A DNA stretch of 64,000 bases. It comes from DATAUD01 sp036268455. Lineage in GTDB: Bacteria > Verrucomicrobiota > Verrucomicrobiia > Limisphaerales > Palsa-1400. The stretch is taken from positions 1 to 64,000 of the forward strand of contig DATAUD010000070.1 in the NCBI GenBank assembly GCA_036268455.1. Direction: 5' to 3'. The translations under genes were made by a program, and so were the position numbers. Within the stretch, counting starts at the first letter, position 1. Every line of letters starts with the position of its first letter. The notes under the pieces were generated by a model. The model was not told the origin of the DNA. It worked only from the letters and a program-made list of their open reading frames with translations, and made no database searches. Shown here piece by piece: positions 32,719 to 41,178 of this stretch.

Positions 32719-34047
32719 CTAGAATTCCCAGTGAAGGCGGCCGCCGAGGATGGAGACGGGGCCGCGGGCGCGGTTGAAGGCGGGGTCGATGACGAATTGG
32801 TAGTCGGCTGTCAAGTGGAGGGATTTCCAGACTTTGAAGTTGTAGTAGGTTTCCATAGCCTTTTCCAAGCCGTAGTTGAGCGCGCCATCGCCGGCGAGGA
32901 TGCCGAGACCCCCGTCTTCGAGGAATTCCTGGTGGACGTGGGACATGGCGCTGACCACTCCGGCAAGACCGTAGGTGTCATCGGGGCGTTTCCACAAGTC
33001 GCCATTGAGGCTGACGCCCATGGAGGCGCTTTGGTCCACGTCGGAATAGACCCAGGCTTGACTTTGGCCGTCGCTCCAGCCGAGTCGGGCGAAGAGGCCC
33101 ACGTCTTTCATCAGTTCTTGTTCGAGGTTGAGGCAGAAGCCGTATTTGTAACGGTAGGCCTGGGTGTCGAGGATGTCGGCGGGGCGAATGGGACTGTCGA
33201 TGGCTTCGGAATAACCGCCCATGTGGGCGCGGTTGAGATAGGCGAGCAGGCGGATTGACCCGGGATGATTGCGGAGGCTGAGGTGGCGTTCGAATTCTGT
33301 GACCATTCCCCAGGCATCGAGGTAGGCCTGGTCGATGGCGAGGCCGTTGGCTTGCGCGGGGATTTGGAACATGCCGTAACGCAGCGCCCAGTTGGGTTGA
33401 TACAGTTCGGCGGCAAAACCGGTGATGAAACCGAGACTGTTGGCGGGATAGTCCCAGGCTTCGTTACCGACGAGGGCCCAATTGAGGAATTGGGTTGTGG
33501 GATCGCCCGCGTAGGTGTTTTTGTCAAAGATATCGAGAAGGCTGATTTCACCCACAGTGAGTTCGATGTGCGAAATGTCTTGTTTGGAGGCGAGATGGAG
33601 GTCGTCGTCGGAGACATCTTCTTGTTGACCGCCGAGATTTATAATTTGGCGGATGAAGACGCGGGCGAAGGTGGCGTCGGCAAGTCGCGCGCCGACTTTG
33701 TAGGCCATGGCGTTGGGAAAGGCCTCGATACCAAGGGTGTGGCTGAGGCCGAAGCCTTGCCAAGCCATGCCATCGATGTGCAGTTCGGCGCCGGACCAAA
33801 GGCGGAGGCCCAGGAAAACGTCCAAATCCACCGTTTCGTCGGATTCCGCGTGGCTGGCCATGCTATGGGGACCGGAATATTGGGCGGGGAAGGACGGATG
33901 CCATTGGACGATGTCGGTGTTTGCGACGTGGACTTTCCACCAGTTTGTGGCTGAAGGGATGTTTGTGACAGCGGATGGAACGGACGCGTCTTGCGCGAAG
34001 ACGACGCAGTTGGCCAGGATGATGAGGAATGTCGCCGCAAGCTTCAT
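32719..34047 (-). CDS. OprB-type carbohydrate porin
   Basis: This outer-membrane beta-barrel porin has 442 residues from the ATG at 34047. A signal peptide (MKLAATFLIILANCVVFA) is followed by the family's typical N-terminal pattern: WWKVHVANTDIVQWHPSFPAQYSGPHSM and ETVDLDVFLGLRLWSGAELHIDG. Later blocks include TRFLNWALVGN-like QFLNWALVGNEAWDYPANS, WALRYGMFQIP, and the C-terminal strand ending in Phe (RLHWEF), as outer-membrane proteins require. OprB relatives pass sugars through the outer membrane. The frame is open upstream to 34860 antisense to the aldo/keto reductase gene; that part is not coding. A promoter and palindrome precede the gene. Confidence 0.88.
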   Translation of the reverse strand: MKLAATFLIILANCVVFAQDASVPSAVTNIPSATNWWKVHVANTDIVQWHPSFPAQYSGPHSMASHAESDETVDLDVFLGLRLWSGAELHIDGMAWQGFGLSHTLGIEAFPNAMAYKVGARLADATFARVFIRQIINLGGQQEDVSDDDLHLASKQDISHIELTVGEISLLDIFDKNTYAGDPTTQFLNWALVGNEAWDYPANSLGFITGFAAELYQPNWALRYGMFQIPAQANGLAIDQAYLDAWGMVTEFERHLSLRNHPGSIRLLAYLNRAHMGGYSEAIDSPIRPADILDTQAYRYKYGFCLNLEQELMKDVGLFARLGWSDGQSQAWVYSDVDQSASMGVSLNGDLWKRPDDTYGLAGVVSAMSHVHQEFLEDGGLGILAGDGALNYGLEKAMETYYNFKVWKSLHLTADYQFVIDPAFNRARGPVSILGGRLHWEF

Positions 34048-34061
34048 TTTAGGCCAATATG

Positions 34062-34081
34062 ATGTTTTAACTATAAAACAT
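34062..34081. promoter_or_regulatory. Palindrome over the porin transcription start
   Basis: A perfect 8-base inverted repeat ATGTTTTA-ACTA-TAAAACAT lies 14 bases before the porin start and touches the -10 box of the promoter at 34080-34107. Position suggests an operator for a repressor of the porin; a small mRNA leader hairpin is the alternative. Confidence 0.45.
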
Positions 34082-34107
34082 AATATTTGTTTAGATACTA
34101 TTGTCAA
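34080..34107 (-). promoter_or_regulatory. Sigma-70-type promoter of the porin gene
   Basis: On the minus strand a TTGACA box (34107-34102) and TATTAT (34085-34080) are separated by 16 bases. Both boxes are near consensus, in an AT-rich stretch about 33 bases before the porin ATG. Confidence 0.6.
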
Positions 34108-34127
34108 TCGTTCTGCGCAGAAATATT

Positions 34128-35024
34128 TCACGCGGAAAGAAGGTCGGCGGCAGCGGCGTTGGCTTGGACTTGCTCGGGATTTTTGCAGCCGGGAATGACG
34201 GCCGAAACCAAAGGGTTGGAAAGGCACCACGCCAACGCCCATTGGGACATTGGAACGCCGGGCGGGACTTCCTCTTTTTGGATGCGTTCGGCTTCGGCGA
34301 CTTCTTTGCGCATTTTTTCCTGGTCGAACTGGGACCGGACGTCGTTCGCGGGGAAGGAAACGCCGGAATGATATTTGCCGCTCAACAATCCACTGGCCAG
34401 GGGGACGCGAGCAAGAACACCGAGCCCGTCGCGTTGGGCGTGGGGAAAATACATTTGCTCGGGGCGGCGATCCAGGCGGTTGTAAACGACCTGCAGCGCT
34501 TCGGCGCCGACACGACGGGCCTCGCGGGCCTGCAATTCGCTGCCTTTGCCGAGAATGGAGACGCCCAAGTGGGCGATTTTGCCAGCGCGTTTTTCCGCGT
34601 CGAGCATGGTCCACAATTCCTGGTTTTCGAAAGCGGCGTCGGAGCCGGAATGGAATTGAAAAAGGTCGATTCGCTCGACGCGCAATGCCTGGAGGGAGGC
34701 GTCCAATTGCCGCCGCACCTCGTCGCACGAAAACGCGTCGTCGCGATTCATGAAGGAGCGGAAGTGATGGCCGAATTTTGTCGCCACGATCCAGCGGGAA
34801 CGGTCGTGTCTTGCCAAATAATCTCCAACCAACTTTTCGGCGGTGTGATCGCCGTAGCACTCGGCAGTGTCAATCAAATTAATGCCGAGGTCGGCGGCTG
34901 AATCGAAAATGGCGTCGGCTTCGTTTTGAGAGTAAGAGTGCCCCCATTCGCCGCCAAGCTGCCAGGTGCCGATGCCGATGACGGACACCTTCAGGGTTGT
35001 CGTGCCGAGTGATCTATAGCGCAT
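34128..35024 (-). CDS. Aldo/keto reductase
   Basis: This NADPH-dependent aldo/keto reductase has 298 residues from the ATG at 35024. The TIM-barrel family marks are clear: GIGTWQLGG near the front, NLIDTAECYGD (catalytic Asp and Tyr), VATKFG (catalytic Lys), DLFQFHSG (catalytic His), and the C-terminal cofactor loop LSNPLVSAVIPGCKNPEQVQANAAAADL. The substrate cannot be told. The frame extends five codons upstream (35039), but MRYRSLG is the usual family start. It is a single gene, with the porin promoter region downstream of its stop. Confidence 0.9.
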   Translation of the reverse strand: MRYRSLGTTTLKVSVIGIGTWQLGGEWGHSYSQNEADAIFDSAADLGINLIDTAECYGDHTAEKLVGDYLARHDRSRWIVATKFGHHFRSFMNRDDAFSCDEVRRQLDASLQALRVERIDLFQFHSGSDAAFENQELWTMLDAEKRAGKIAHLGVSILGKGSELQAREARRVGAEALQVVYNRLDRRPEQMYFPHAQRDGLGVLARVPLASGLLSGKYHSGVSFPANDVRSQFDQEKMRKEVAEAERIQKEEVPPGVPMSQWALAWCLSNPLVSAVIPGCKNPEQVQANAAAADLLSA

Positions 35025-35137
35025 AGTGATTTCAGCCACCGCCTTTTACCCGAGGGACGGAGGAAAGTGAACCCCCAATTTCGGCGCTCATTCCCATTTG
35101 CCAACGCCGCTTGATTCTCTACACTCCTGCCTCACAA

Positions 35138-35872
35138 ATGGCGACCGACGGCCCCTCACTCTCATTGGTCATTCCTTGTCACAACGAGGAAGGGAACCTG
35201 TGCGCTTTGTTTCAAGCCGTTCACGATACGGTGGACCCGCTGGGAATATCCTACGAAATCATCGTTACGGACGACGCCAGTTCGGATTCCTCGTGGGAAA
35301 CGTTGAAGCAATGCGCGGCAAAGGACGGGCGAATCCGGGCGCAGCGGTTCGCGCGGAATTACGGGCAATCCGCCGCGCTGTGGGCGGGCATCAAGGCGGC
35401 CCGCGGGCGTCATGTCATTACGCTTGATGGCGATATGCAGAATGATCCCCGAGATATTCCCAAATTTTTACAGGCCCTCGAACAGTTCGATTGCGTGTGC
35501 GGCTCGCGCGTCGCCGCCAGGCGGCAAGGCGATAGCTGGGTTCGCGTTGCGTCGTCGCGGATCGCCAATTGGGTGCGAAACAAATTGTCGGGCGAACAAA
35601 TTTCCGATGCGGGCTGCAGCTATCGCGCGTTTAAACGGGAGTGCGTTGCGGATTTAAAATTTTTCAAGGGAATGCACCGCTTTCTGCCGACGCTGGTCAA
35701 AATGGAGGGTTTTACGGTGACGGAAATTCCCATTTCACATCATCCCCGCGGAACCGGGCAGACGCATTACGGAATTTCAAACCGGCTCTTCGCCTCTTTT
35801 TATGACTTGCTGGCCGTGCGATGGATGAAACGGCGGATGTTCCGCTATCAGGTCGCGGAGAAAATTAATTAG
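35138..35872 (+). CDS. Family 2 glycosyltransferase, soluble DPM1/ArnC-like core
   Basis: The product has 244 residues from the ATG at 35138. It shows the GT2 core: SLVIPCHNEEGNLCALFQAV, YEIIVTDDASSDSSWETL, ARNYGQSAALWAGIKAARG, HVITLDGDMQNDPRDIPKFL (DxD-type metal site) and GSRVAARRQGD. It matches the polyprenyl-phosphate sugar transferase group but lacks the C-terminal membrane helices of ArnC-like members. A final basic segment (RWMKRRMFRYQVAEKI) may attach to the membrane surface. Its stop overlaps the convergent oxidase gene by four bases. Confidence 0.85.
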   Translation: MATDGPSLSLVIPCHNEEGNLCALFQAVHDTVDPLGISYEIIVTDDASSDSSWETLKQCAAKDGRIRAQRFARNYGQSAALWAGIKAARGRHVITLDGDMQNDPRDIPKFLQALEQFDCVCGSRVAARRQGDSWVRVASSRIANWVRNKLSGEQISDAGCSYRAFKRECVADLKFFKGMHRFLPTLVKMEGFTVTEIPISHHPRGTGQTHYGISNRLFASFYDLLAVRWMKRRMFRYQVAEKIN

Positions 35873-37248
35873 TCGAACATTTTTCCGGGGTTCAAGATTC
35901 CGTTTGGGTCGAGAACACGGCGGAGTTCGCGCGTGACGCGCATCTGGGCATCGCCGAGGAATTTCGGCAGGAATGATTTTTTGGCAAGGCCGACGCCATG
36001 TTCGCCGGTGATGGTGCCGCCCAGGCGAATGGCTTCGTCGAAGATTTCCTTGAAGGCTTCTTCCACGCGGTGCATTTCGTCCTTGTTGCGCTCATCGGTC
36101 AGAAATGTGGGATGCAAATTGCCGTCGCCCATATGGCCGAAGGTGCCGATGCGCAATTTATACTTCGTAGCGATATTTGCGACGAAACGGATCATGGCCG
36201 CCAATTCGCTGCGGGGCACCGTGGCGTCCTCCAAAATCGTGGTCGGCGCAACGCGGGCGAGGGCCGAAAAGGCGCTGCGCCGCGCGCTGGCCAGTTTTTC
36301 GCCTTCGGCGTCGTCGCGGGCGATGCGGACTTCCTTGCAGCCGTGTTCGCGGCAGATTTGTTCCATGCGAGTGGCTTCGTCGGCCACGGCCGCGGGATGG
36401 CCGTCGGTTTCCATCAGGAGCAGCGCCTCGCAATCGAGGGGAAGGCCAATCTTCGCGTAATCCTCCACGCAGTGAATCGTCGTGCGATCCAGAAACTCGA
36501 GGGTGCAGGGAATAATTTGCGCCGCGATGATCGCCGAAACAGCCTCGGCGGCATGGTCCATTTGCGAGAAAGTGGCCAGCATCGTTTTTTTTGCGGCGGG
36601 CTTGGGAATCAGTTTGAGGAGGACCTTGGTGATAACGCCCAGGGTGCCTTCCGACCCGACAAAAATGTCCTTGAGCGAATAACCGGCGACGTCCTTGACG
36701 CATTTGTTGCCCGTCCAAAGAATTTCGCCATTGGGGAGAACGACTTCGAGGCCCATGACGTAATTGCGAGTAATGCCGTACTTGAGGCCGCGCAACCCGC
36801 CGGAATTTTCCGCCACGTTGCCTCCGATGGTGGAAATTTTCATCGACCCGGGATCGGGCGGGTAGAAAAGCCCGACGGCGGCGGCGGCGGTGGCGATTTG
36901 GAGAGTGGTGACGCCAGGTTCGACGAGCATCGTGAGGTTCGCGGGGTCCACCTCCAAAATGGCCGACATTCTGACGGTGCAAAGAACGACGCAATCGGCG
37001 CTTGGGAGAGCGCCGCCGCTCAAGCCGGTGCCCGAACCGCGCGTGACAACGGCGATTTTTGCGGCATTGGCATATTTGAGTATCTCGCTGACTTCCTGTG
37101 TTTTGGAAACAAACGCCACACATCCGGGCATTTGTTGCATGGCGGCGGTTCCGTCGAAGGAATAGGAAATCAAATCCTCCTTCTCCGTCAGAACATTTTG
37201 AGAGCCGACCAAGCGGCGCAGATTATCAATGACGTCAGATGCCAGCAT
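35869..37248 (-). CDS. glcD: FAD-linked oxidase of the glycolate oxidase GlcD family
   Basis: This FAD-dependent 2-hydroxyacid dehydrogenase has 459 residues from the ATG at 37248. The N-terminal FAD-binding domain of PCMH type contains VVTRGSGTGLSGGALPSADCVV, the VEPGVTTLQI turn, PPDPGSMKISTIGGNVAENSGGLRGLKYG and VGSEGTLGVITKVLLKL. The C-terminal substrate cap has GTFGHMGDGNLHPTFL (metal-binding His residues) and GGTITGEHGVGLAKKSFL. Glycolate or D-lactate are the usual substrates. GlcE and GlcF partners are not adjacent. Confidence 0.9.
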   Translation of the reverse strand: MLASDVIDNLRRLVGSQNVLTEKEDLISYSFDGTAAMQQMPGCVAFVSKTQEVSEILKYANAAKIAVVTRGSGTGLSGGALPSADCVVLCTVRMSAILEVDPANLTMLVEPGVTTLQIATAAAAVGLFYPPDPGSMKISTIGGNVAENSGGLRGLKYGITRNYVMGLEVVLPNGEILWTGNKCVKDVAGYSLKDIFVGSEGTLGVITKVLLKLIPKPAAKKTMLATFSQMDHAAEAVSAIIAAQIIPCTLEFLDRTTIHCVEDYAKIGLPLDCEALLLMETDGHPAAVADEATRMEQICREHGCKEVRIARDDAEGEKLASARRSAFSALARVAPTTILEDATVPRSELAAMIRFVANIATKYKLRIGTFGHMGDGNLHPTFLTDERNKDEMHRVEEAFKEIFDEAIRLGGTITGEHGVGLAKKSFLPKFLGDAQMRVTRELRRVLDPNGILNPGKMFD

Positions 37249-37736
37249 CGGCGAAAGCATGGAGTTTCCAGCGTCCGCCGGTCAAGCCGCGAGCGTATTG
37301 GGTAGTGGGCTACCGCCAGGCGACCGGCTCAAGCCAACCTCAGACGAGGCGGTAAACTTCACTGGAAGGGCTATAGCGCACGCTGAGGCTGCCGGCATAT
37401 CTGCCATCTGTGAAACTTATGCAACGTGGTGCCACCGGCACCCAGCGGCCCGCAGGGCGGCGGGCGCGGTGGCTCGCTTGAAGATGAACTGTGCCCGGAT
37501 GAAGTTGAATGGTGGACAGTCAAAGACATCTCTCCCGCGGTCTGCCGCTTAACCTTGTTTAATACGCTAATAACTGTCCCAGTAGTCCGATTCAGCACGA
37601 ACGTTTACCGGGAGATAGTTCAAGTGCCGCTGCATCGAAGGATTTTGGTCTCAATTGTTTCCAGAGTGAAAAAAGGTCAGCTTTTTCGGGTGCATTTGTG
37701 TGGAGTCAGGAGGTAAATCGCCTTAGTCTCGAAAGG
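37249..37736. other. Intergenic stretch without a supported gene
   Basis: Open frames of 75-107 codons exist on both strands here, but none has a start signal, a recognisable domain or agreement with a neighbour. The stretch from about 37380 to 37530 is rich in GC and short internal repeats. A GGAGG at 37708-37712 lies just before the secreted-protein gene. I see no tRNA or clear terminator. Confidence 0.5.
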
Positions 37737-39200
37737 ATGAAGCGGATCATCCTCAGACTTTTCGGCTTGGGCATCCTCTGTTTTGAAGCGACTTCTTCCA
37801 TCGGTGCGACGATGCTGATAACCAAATCTGCAGACCTCTCGCTATATAATGCGAATTTGTTGGCCTCAATTACAAATGGTCCTCAGACAACAGCCATTTG
37901 GTTCGAGTGGGGCGTTGATACCAATTACGGCCATTTCACGCCAGCAACCATAGTGCAGAACGCCAATACACTGAACATAAGTAATCTGGTCATTGGTTTA
38001 ACTCCCTACATGACATACCACTGCCAAGCGGTGGCCTCAAATGTATTTGGCGCGGTGTATGGGGGCGATATAGCTTTCACAACAGTCCCGAAATTCGTGG
38101 AAGTGAGTAGCAATGCGAGTTGGAGCGCGCTTGTTTTGTCCGGCGACGGGCACGAACTGGTAATCACAAGCAATGGAATTATCTGCGTTTCTACGAATTT
38201 GGGCCTTACGTTCATGCCAACAACTGGAATAGGCTCGGTTTTTGCAACGTCCTCGAACGGATTGAGCATACTTTCGGTGAGCGGAGCCAATCTTTATGTT
38301 TCAACAAATCGCGGCGCAACGTGGACCACAAACACGACTCCCGCGACGTTTGTCCAATTCGCGGCGTCTTCTGATGCGCGAGTGATAGCTGCGAGCGATG
38401 GCAGACTCGGCGTTTATGTCTCAACCAATTTCGCTCAATCATGGAACTCCAATGTGCTTTCGGATCCGATTTCCGGCGGCTATTACATATCCCGTTCGAC
38501 GACCTACAGTCTCGCCTGCTCGGCAGACGGAAGCCACATCTACGGTGCGGCTACGACTTCGGTGGAGCTCAATTCTTACGGATGGATTTTTGGTTCAACG
38601 AATTTCGGAGCCACCTGGAATGTGTACGATCAATCAGGCGGTTTCGTACTTTCGGTTGCGTGTTCTTCCGGGGGAACGATTGTGTTTTACAGCCAATATG
38701 GATACGCGGGCGGGCAGGTTTCGACCAATAGTGGAACCTCGTGGTCTGGATACGGAGTACAGGGGCAAGGCAACATCGCCTGTTCCGCCGACGGGAAAGT
38801 TGCCGTATTGAACACAGTGTCCACAGGTTATGGCATTGGCGTTTCGCCAAATATGGGAACGACATGGTATGCGGCTAATTGTCCAATTCAACAAGGAGAT
38901 GTAATGTCGTCCGCCGATGGAAATACGCTTGTGGCAAGCTCCTACGGCGCAATCTATATTTCAAAGCCGCCACCCAATCTACCTGTCAGTTTTGCATCTT
39001 CGTTCACATCGTCGAACGGTGTCCCAACATTTGTTGTGGCCGGTCAGCCCGGTTATTCGTATATGGTTGAAACTTCAAGTGACCTGATCAACTGGACAAC
39101 GATCGCCTCTCTTATTAATACGAACGGAACGGTTCCGTTCACTGATCCAGCCGGGATGAATTATACGCAACGGTTTTACCGTGTTGTCGTTGGACCTTGA
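37737..39200 (+). CDS. Secreted BNR/Asp-box beta-propeller protein
   Basis: From the ATG at 37737 the product has 487 residues, with a signal peptide (MKRIILRLFGLGILCFEATSSIGA). Residues about 25-115 form a fibronectin-III-like domain (LLASITNGPQTTAIWFEWGVDTNYG). A propeller-type region follows with Asp-box-like repeats: LYVSTNRGATWTT, VYVSTNFAQSWN, FGSTNFGATWN, QVSTNSGTSWS and GVSPNMGTTWY. The C-terminal VETSSDLINWTTIASL...QRFYRVVV block is shared with other secreted proteins of this window. Such repeats occur in sialidases and in non-enzymatic sugar or ligand binders; no catalytic set was seen. Composition is less GC-rich than the neighbours, which may hint at transfer. Confidence 0.75.
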   Translation: MKRIILRLFGLGILCFEATSSIGATMLITKSADLSLYNANLLASITNGPQTTAIWFEWGVDTNYGHFTPATIVQNANTLNISNLVIGLTPYMTYHCQAVASNVFGAVYGGDIAFTTVPKFVEVSSNASWSALVLSGDGHELVITSNGIICVSTNLGLTFMPTTGIGSVFATSSNGLSILSVSGANLYVSTNRGATWTTNTTPATFVQFAASSDARVIAASDGRLGVYVSTNFAQSWNSNVLSDPISGGYYISRSTTYSLACSADGSHIYGAATTSVELNSYGWIFGSTNFGATWNVYDQSGGFVLSVACSSGGTIVFYSQYGYAGGQVSTNSGTSWSGYGVQGQGNIACSADGKVAVLNTVSTGYGIGVSPNMGTTWYAANCPIQQGDVMSSADGNTLVASSYGAIYISKPPPNLPVSFASSFTSSNGVPTFVVAGQPGYSYMVETSSDLINWTTIASLINTNGTVPFTDPAGMNYTQRFYRVVVGP

Positions 39201-39442
39201 TGGACAGCGCATCTGCAAAGTTAACTTCACTCAAGACTCAATTGATCATCTGTCATGTAAGATTACCTTTTCGCTTCAGGGCAGAAGAATTCCGTCGCTA
39301 ACGGTCAAATCTGAAACTGCGATCTGATACTGTTTGGTGTTTTCTGGCAAATTCGTGATGATTGAGGCAGACATCAAATTGACAAAACCCTTGTAAACAT
39401 TTGTCGGGATGACCTCTGAGGGCTCGTGATTAATAGTATTGT

Positions 39443-39484
39443 CAATTTCGAGTCGGTTGCCTTCAACCACTCAGTCACCCTTCC
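39443..39484 (-). tRNA. 5' half of a tRNA-Ser(CGA), pseudogene
   Basis: On the minus strand GGAAGGG (acceptor), TGACTGAGTGGTTGAAGGCA (D-arm) and ACCGA-CTCGAAA (anticodon stem and loop with CGA and U33) are those of a bacterial tRNA-Ser. After the anticodon loop the sequence no longer pairs: TTGAC stands where TCGGT is needed. The variable arm, T-arm and acceptor 3' strand cannot be found downstream. The gene is thus cut in the anticodon stem. Confidence 0.7.
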
Positions 39485-39600
39485 ACTTACGATAAAATCC
39501 ATCCTTCGTCCTTTCTCCATCTGCCAATTTGACTTTTCTATACATCACAATGGCAAACGACGCGCGTTGCAAACCTCGTGCGTAAAACCTGGCGTCCGGG

Positions 39601-39708
39601 ATGTACTATGCCAGAGCGCGGGTCGCGGGTAAGCTGATTTGGGCCGGAGCGGACGAATCTAAATTTTGGGTTTTGTCAAGAAAAGGCTCATCTGATTCCG
39701 GTGCTTGA
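39601..39708 (+). pseudogene. Possible N-terminal scrap of a tyrosine integrase
   Basis: The short frame ASG-MYYARARVAGKLIW resembles the start of verrucomicrobial phage-type integrases (YYAR.RV.GKLIWRSL.T). After that it diverges and stops at 39706. Only about 15 residues support the match, so it is weak alone. It gains some weight from the tRNA fragment 117 bases away. Confidence 0.3.
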
Positions 39709-39885
39709 CGGGAGAATTGCTGTCCGATTTAAGAAAGGCGAATTCTCAGGCGTGGATTGGCGGGTGCAAACAGTCGCCGCTCTGCGGATGTGCTTGGAGT
39801 GCTTAGGAGCGTTCACTTCTGCTGTTGGTATTTGCCCTTATCGAGACTCTTGATTTATTTGGGGGGGCGTCTCCATAATCATTCA

Positions 39886-41172
39886 ATGATTCGCAATGCC
39901 ATTGTTTGCGCGGCGCTGTTGACGGTTGCCGCTTCCGCCTTCGCTCAGGAACACATTCCAACCTTTCGCAAAATACAACTGACAGACCAGTTCTGGAGCG
40001 AGGGGGCGGATTATGCGGATTTTAATCATGACGGACAAATGGACGTGGTGTCCGGGCCGTTTTGGTACGAAGGGCCGGATTTTAAAACACGGCACGAATA
40101 TCGCCCGGCGAATCATTCGTTCACAACCACCAATGCCGCCGGTGAAACCGTTACCATCCCGGGTTTTGAGGGCGCATTGGGCGAAAAGAACCAGTATTCG
40201 GATGATTTTCTCACTTTCACTTTCGATATCAACGGCGATGGGTGGACGGATATTGTTAATGTCGGCTTTCCCGGCAAGGAAACTTATTGGTATGAAAATC
40301 CACAGAACAAGGGAGGCCCTTGGGCGCGACATCTGATTATTCCTTCCACGGATGATGAGTCGCCGGGCTTTGGCGATCTTTTGGGGGATGGCAAACGGGA
40401 GTTGATTTGTTGCACGAGCAATTATCTTGGTTATGCGGCGCCGGCGGATTGGAGCCACCCCGAGCGGGAATGGACGTTTCATCGCATTTCGCCGAAGCAT
40501 AAGGACTATCAAAAATTTCTTCACGGGCTGGGATTCGGCGACGTCAATGGCGATGGACGCAACGACATTCTCATCAAGAACGGCTGGTACGAACAGCCCA
40601 CGTCCCTGGAGGGTGATCCTGTCTGGAAGTTTCATCCCTATCCGTTCGCGCCGCCGACCAAATCGCCGACGGCGGGGAGTTCCACGATGCATGTTTATGA
40701 TGTCAACGGTGACGGGCTGCCGGATGTCATCACGTGCCTTGATCCACACGGGTTCGGACTGGCGTGGTATGAGCAATTGCCGGAGAAGGACGCGAAGGGT
40801 GAAATCCAATTCAAACAGCATTTGATCCTCAACCCCAACGGCTCTCCCAACGCGTACGGCGTCGCCTTTTCCGAGCCTCATTCCATTGCGCTGGCGGACA
40901 TGGACGGGGACGGGCTGAAAGACATCGTGACAGGCAAACGTTTTTGGGCGCATGGAAAAGGCGGCATCGACCCGCAATCGAATTACCCGGCGGTTTTGTA
41001 TTGGTTCAAACTTGTGCGAGGGCCAAATCATACGGCGGAGTTTGTCCCGCATTTGATTGACACGAATTCGGGCGTCGGGACTGAAGTGATCGTCGGGGAT
41101 GTCAATGGCGACGGGCGGCCGGACATCGTGGTCGGCAACAAAAAGGGGACGTTCGTGTTCCTTCAACAATAA
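39886..41172 (+). CDS. Secreted FG-GAP/VCBS repeat protein
   Basis: From the ATG at 39886 the product has 428 residues. A signal peptide (MIRNAIVCAALLTVAASAFAQ) is followed by repeats with calcium-binding loops: DYADFNHDGQMDVV, TFDINGDGWTDIVNVG, GFGDVNGDGRNDILI, VYDVNGDGLPDVITC, ALADMDGDGLKDIVTG and GDVNGDGRPDIVVGN. Six to seven such loops suggest an integrin-alpha-like seven-bladed propeller. Relatives are common in Planctomycetes and Verrucomicrobia. The NIPSNAP gene follows after six bases and is probably co-transcribed. The frame is open to 39757, but the signal peptide fixes the start. Confidence 0.85.
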   Translation: MIRNAIVCAALLTVAASAFAQEHIPTFRKIQLTDQFWSEGADYADFNHDGQMDVVSGPFWYEGPDFKTRHEYRPANHSFTTTNAAGETVTIPGFEGALGEKNQYSDDFLTFTFDINGDGWTDIVNVGFPGKETYWYENPQNKGGPWARHLIIPSTDDESPGFGDLLGDGKRELICCTSNYLGYAAPADWSHPEREWTFHRISPKHKDYQKFLHGLGFGDVNGDGRNDILIKNGWYEQPTSLEGDPVWKFHPYPFAPPTKSPTAGSSTMHVYDVNGDGLPDVITCLDPHGFGLAWYEQLPEKDAKGEIQFKQHLILNPNGSPNAYGVAFSEPHSIALADMDGDGLKDIVTGKRFWAHGKGGIDPQSNYPAVLYWFKLVRGPNHTAEFVPHLIDTNSGVGTEVIVGDVNGDGRPDIVVGNKKGTFVFLQQ

Positions 41173-41178
41173 ACGATT

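Larger units (their letters stand above)
39201..39885. other. Gene-poor region holding tRNA and integrase debris
   Basis: This stretch of 685 bases between two secreted-protein genes has no complete gene. It contains a tRNA-Ser 5' half (39443-39484, minus) and a short frame resembling the start of a tyrosine recombinase (39601-39708). A 64-codon minus-strand frame (39276-39470) runs through the tRNA fragment and is discounted. A second frame near 39690-39850 (IPVLDGRIAVRFKKGEFSG) may be another piece of mobile DNA. Confidence 0.5.

Noticed and set aside
34048..34860. N-terminal extension of the porin frame by about 270 residues
   Set aside because: It lies antisense to the aldo/keto reductase and would place the porin signal peptide inside the protein.
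39276..39470. 64-codon minus-strand gene
   Set aside because: Its upstream part overlaps the tRNA-Ser fragment, has no ribosome site, and shows no recognisable domain.
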